From the NCBI GenBank assembly GCA_030669265.1, contig DAOVDY010000004.1, positions 1 through 12,100 of the forward strand: DNA of 12,100 bases, read 5' to 3'. Positions within the stretch are counted from its first letter, which is position 1. Each line of letters starts with the position of its first letter. This stretch comes from Desulfobacteraceae bacterium (GTDB lineage Bacteria > Desulfobacterota > DSM-4660 > Desulfatiglandales > B25-G16). Made by a program: the position numbers and the translations under genes. Positions 11,484 through 12,100 of the stretch are shown here, in pieces. The notes beneath the pieces were generated by a model. That model made no database searches and was not told the DNA's origin. It worked only from the letters and a program-made list of their open reading frames with translations.

Positions 11484-12100
11484 TTTTTATAATAATCAAT
11501 TACGCTTTGAATGATACCCTTAAGATCTGTCTTAGGCTTAAAATGCATAAAATCTTTTAGCCTGGTGATGTCCGGGCAGCGCCTCTGCATATCTTCATAC
11601 CCAGGCCCATAGGCCTTTTCATAGGAGATGTATTCTATCTCTGATGAGCTTCCTGTCATCTCCTTTACCATCAGGGCAAGATCCTTAATGGTCACCTCCT
11701 TCTCATTGCCTACATTAAAAATCTTCCCCACAGCCTCAGGTTCGGCCATAAGCCTGATAAGCACATCAATGACGTCAGCGATATGGGTAAAACTTCTGGA
11801 CTGAGAACCGTCACCATATACTGTAATAGGTTTATTAATTAGGGCCTTTTGAACAAAATTAGGGATAACCATTCCATATTGTCCGGTTTGCCTTGGCCCA
11901 ACCGTATTAAAAAGTCGAGCAATAATGGCCGGTAGTTTCTTTTCTTCATAGTATGCTAAGGCCAAGAACTCATCCAGGGCCTTTGAACAGGCATATGCCC
12001 AGCGTCTCTTTGTTGTGGAACCCATAAGGCGATCGGTGTCCTCCACAAGAAGGCTGGTATTTTCCCCATCCATAACTTTGCCATAGACCTCGCTGCTTGA
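11480..12100 (-). CDS. NAD-dependent nucleotide-sugar epimerase/dehydratase (SDR), 5' end outside window
   Basis: The visible 206 residues are the C-terminal two thirds of an extended SDR enzyme acting on a nucleotide-activated sugar. The frame is open to the window edge: SSSEVYGKV precedes the first Met at 12073, so that Met is internal and the real start lies beyond 12100. SSSEVYG supplies the catalytic Ser region, and YACSK (codons about 11995-11981) supplies the Tyr and Lys. Substrate-domain motifs are RLFNTVGPRQTGQYGMVIP, YGDGSQSRSFTHIADV, FNVGNEKEVTIKDLA and the YGPGYEDMQRRCPDITR stretch typical of UDP-sugar epimerase/decarboxylase-like members. The exact reaction (4-epimerase, 4,6-dehydratase or decarboxylase) cannot be decided, because the N-terminal Rossmann part is missing. 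It overlaps the transferase fusion by 4 bases, so the two are co-translated and probably work in the same glycan pathway. Confidence 0.93.
   Translation of the reverse strand, partial: SSSEVYGKVMDGENTSLLVEDTDRLMGSTTKRRWAYACSKALDEFLALAYYEEKKLPAIIARLFNTVGPRQTGQYGMVIPNFVQKALINKPITVYGDGSQSRSFTHIADVIDVLIRLMAEPEAVGKIFNVGNEKEVTIKDLALMVKEMTGSSSEIEYISYEKAYGPGYEDMQRRCPDITRLKDFMHFKPKTDLKGIIQSVIDYYKK

Noticed and set aside
11164..11514. 116-residue plus-strand ORF opposite the transferase gene
   Set aside because: It is antisense to a strongly conserved membrane protein, shows no recognisable domain and has a composition explained by the opposite strand.
12071..12073. Met codon as the start of the SDR gene
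   Set aside because: The frame continues upstream to the window edge with SSSEVYGKV, a conserved catalytic segment, so this Met is internal and the gene is merely cut by the window.

Overview
Every gene in this window reads on the minus strand, so transcription runs from position 12100 toward position 1. The DNA is moderately AT-rich. The protein sequences look like a Gram-negative environmental bacterium of the deltaproteobacterial (Desulfobacterota) type or a neighbouring phylum. The best hints are the N-terminus of RpoD with its long insert between regions 1.2 and 2, the order yqeY, mutS2, dnaG, rpoD, CAU tRNA, coiled-coil zinc-ribbon gene, rnpB, and the class A form of the RNase P RNA. 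This placement is inference from memory of such proteins, not a database result.

Region 1 (12100 to about 8890) is envelope polysaccharide biosynthesis. It starts with the C-terminal two thirds of a nucleotide-sugar SDR epimerase/dehydratase that runs off the window. An ATGA overlap leads into a 607-residue membrane protein joining a WecA/MraY-type sugar-1-phosphate transferase to the membrane part and first Rossmann domain of a FlaA1/CapD/WbpM-type protein, without the catalytic SDR domain of that family. A VanZ-like membrane protein follows. The likely common job is making and starting a lipid-linked surface glycan.

Region 2 (8788 to 7534) holds hisA, with no other histidine gene beside it, and yqeY (GatB/YqeY domain), which has a good promoter of its own.

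Region 3 (7484 to 1223) is a variant of the macromolecular synthesis operon: mutS2, dnaG (primase) and rpoD (primary sigma factor). There is no rpsU in the window, and mutS2 sits between yqeY and dnaG.

Region 4 (1222 to 1) holds a CAU-anticodon tRNA, a strong intrinsic terminator only 20 bases before a coiled-coil zinc-ribbon gene (COG1579 type), and the 5' part of rnpB, which runs off the window.

The housekeeping genes look intact, and I found no mobile element, CRISPR array or defence system. The unusual content lies in three places. First, three gene junctions are filled with short imperfect repeats. Two are inverted arrays of 7-bp units, and one of these contains the dnaG start codon; the third is a GC-rich array before rpoD. 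Second, the transferase-FlaA1 fusion paired with a separate SDR gene is unusual. Third, a terminator before the zinc-ribbon gene can form an alternative pairing.
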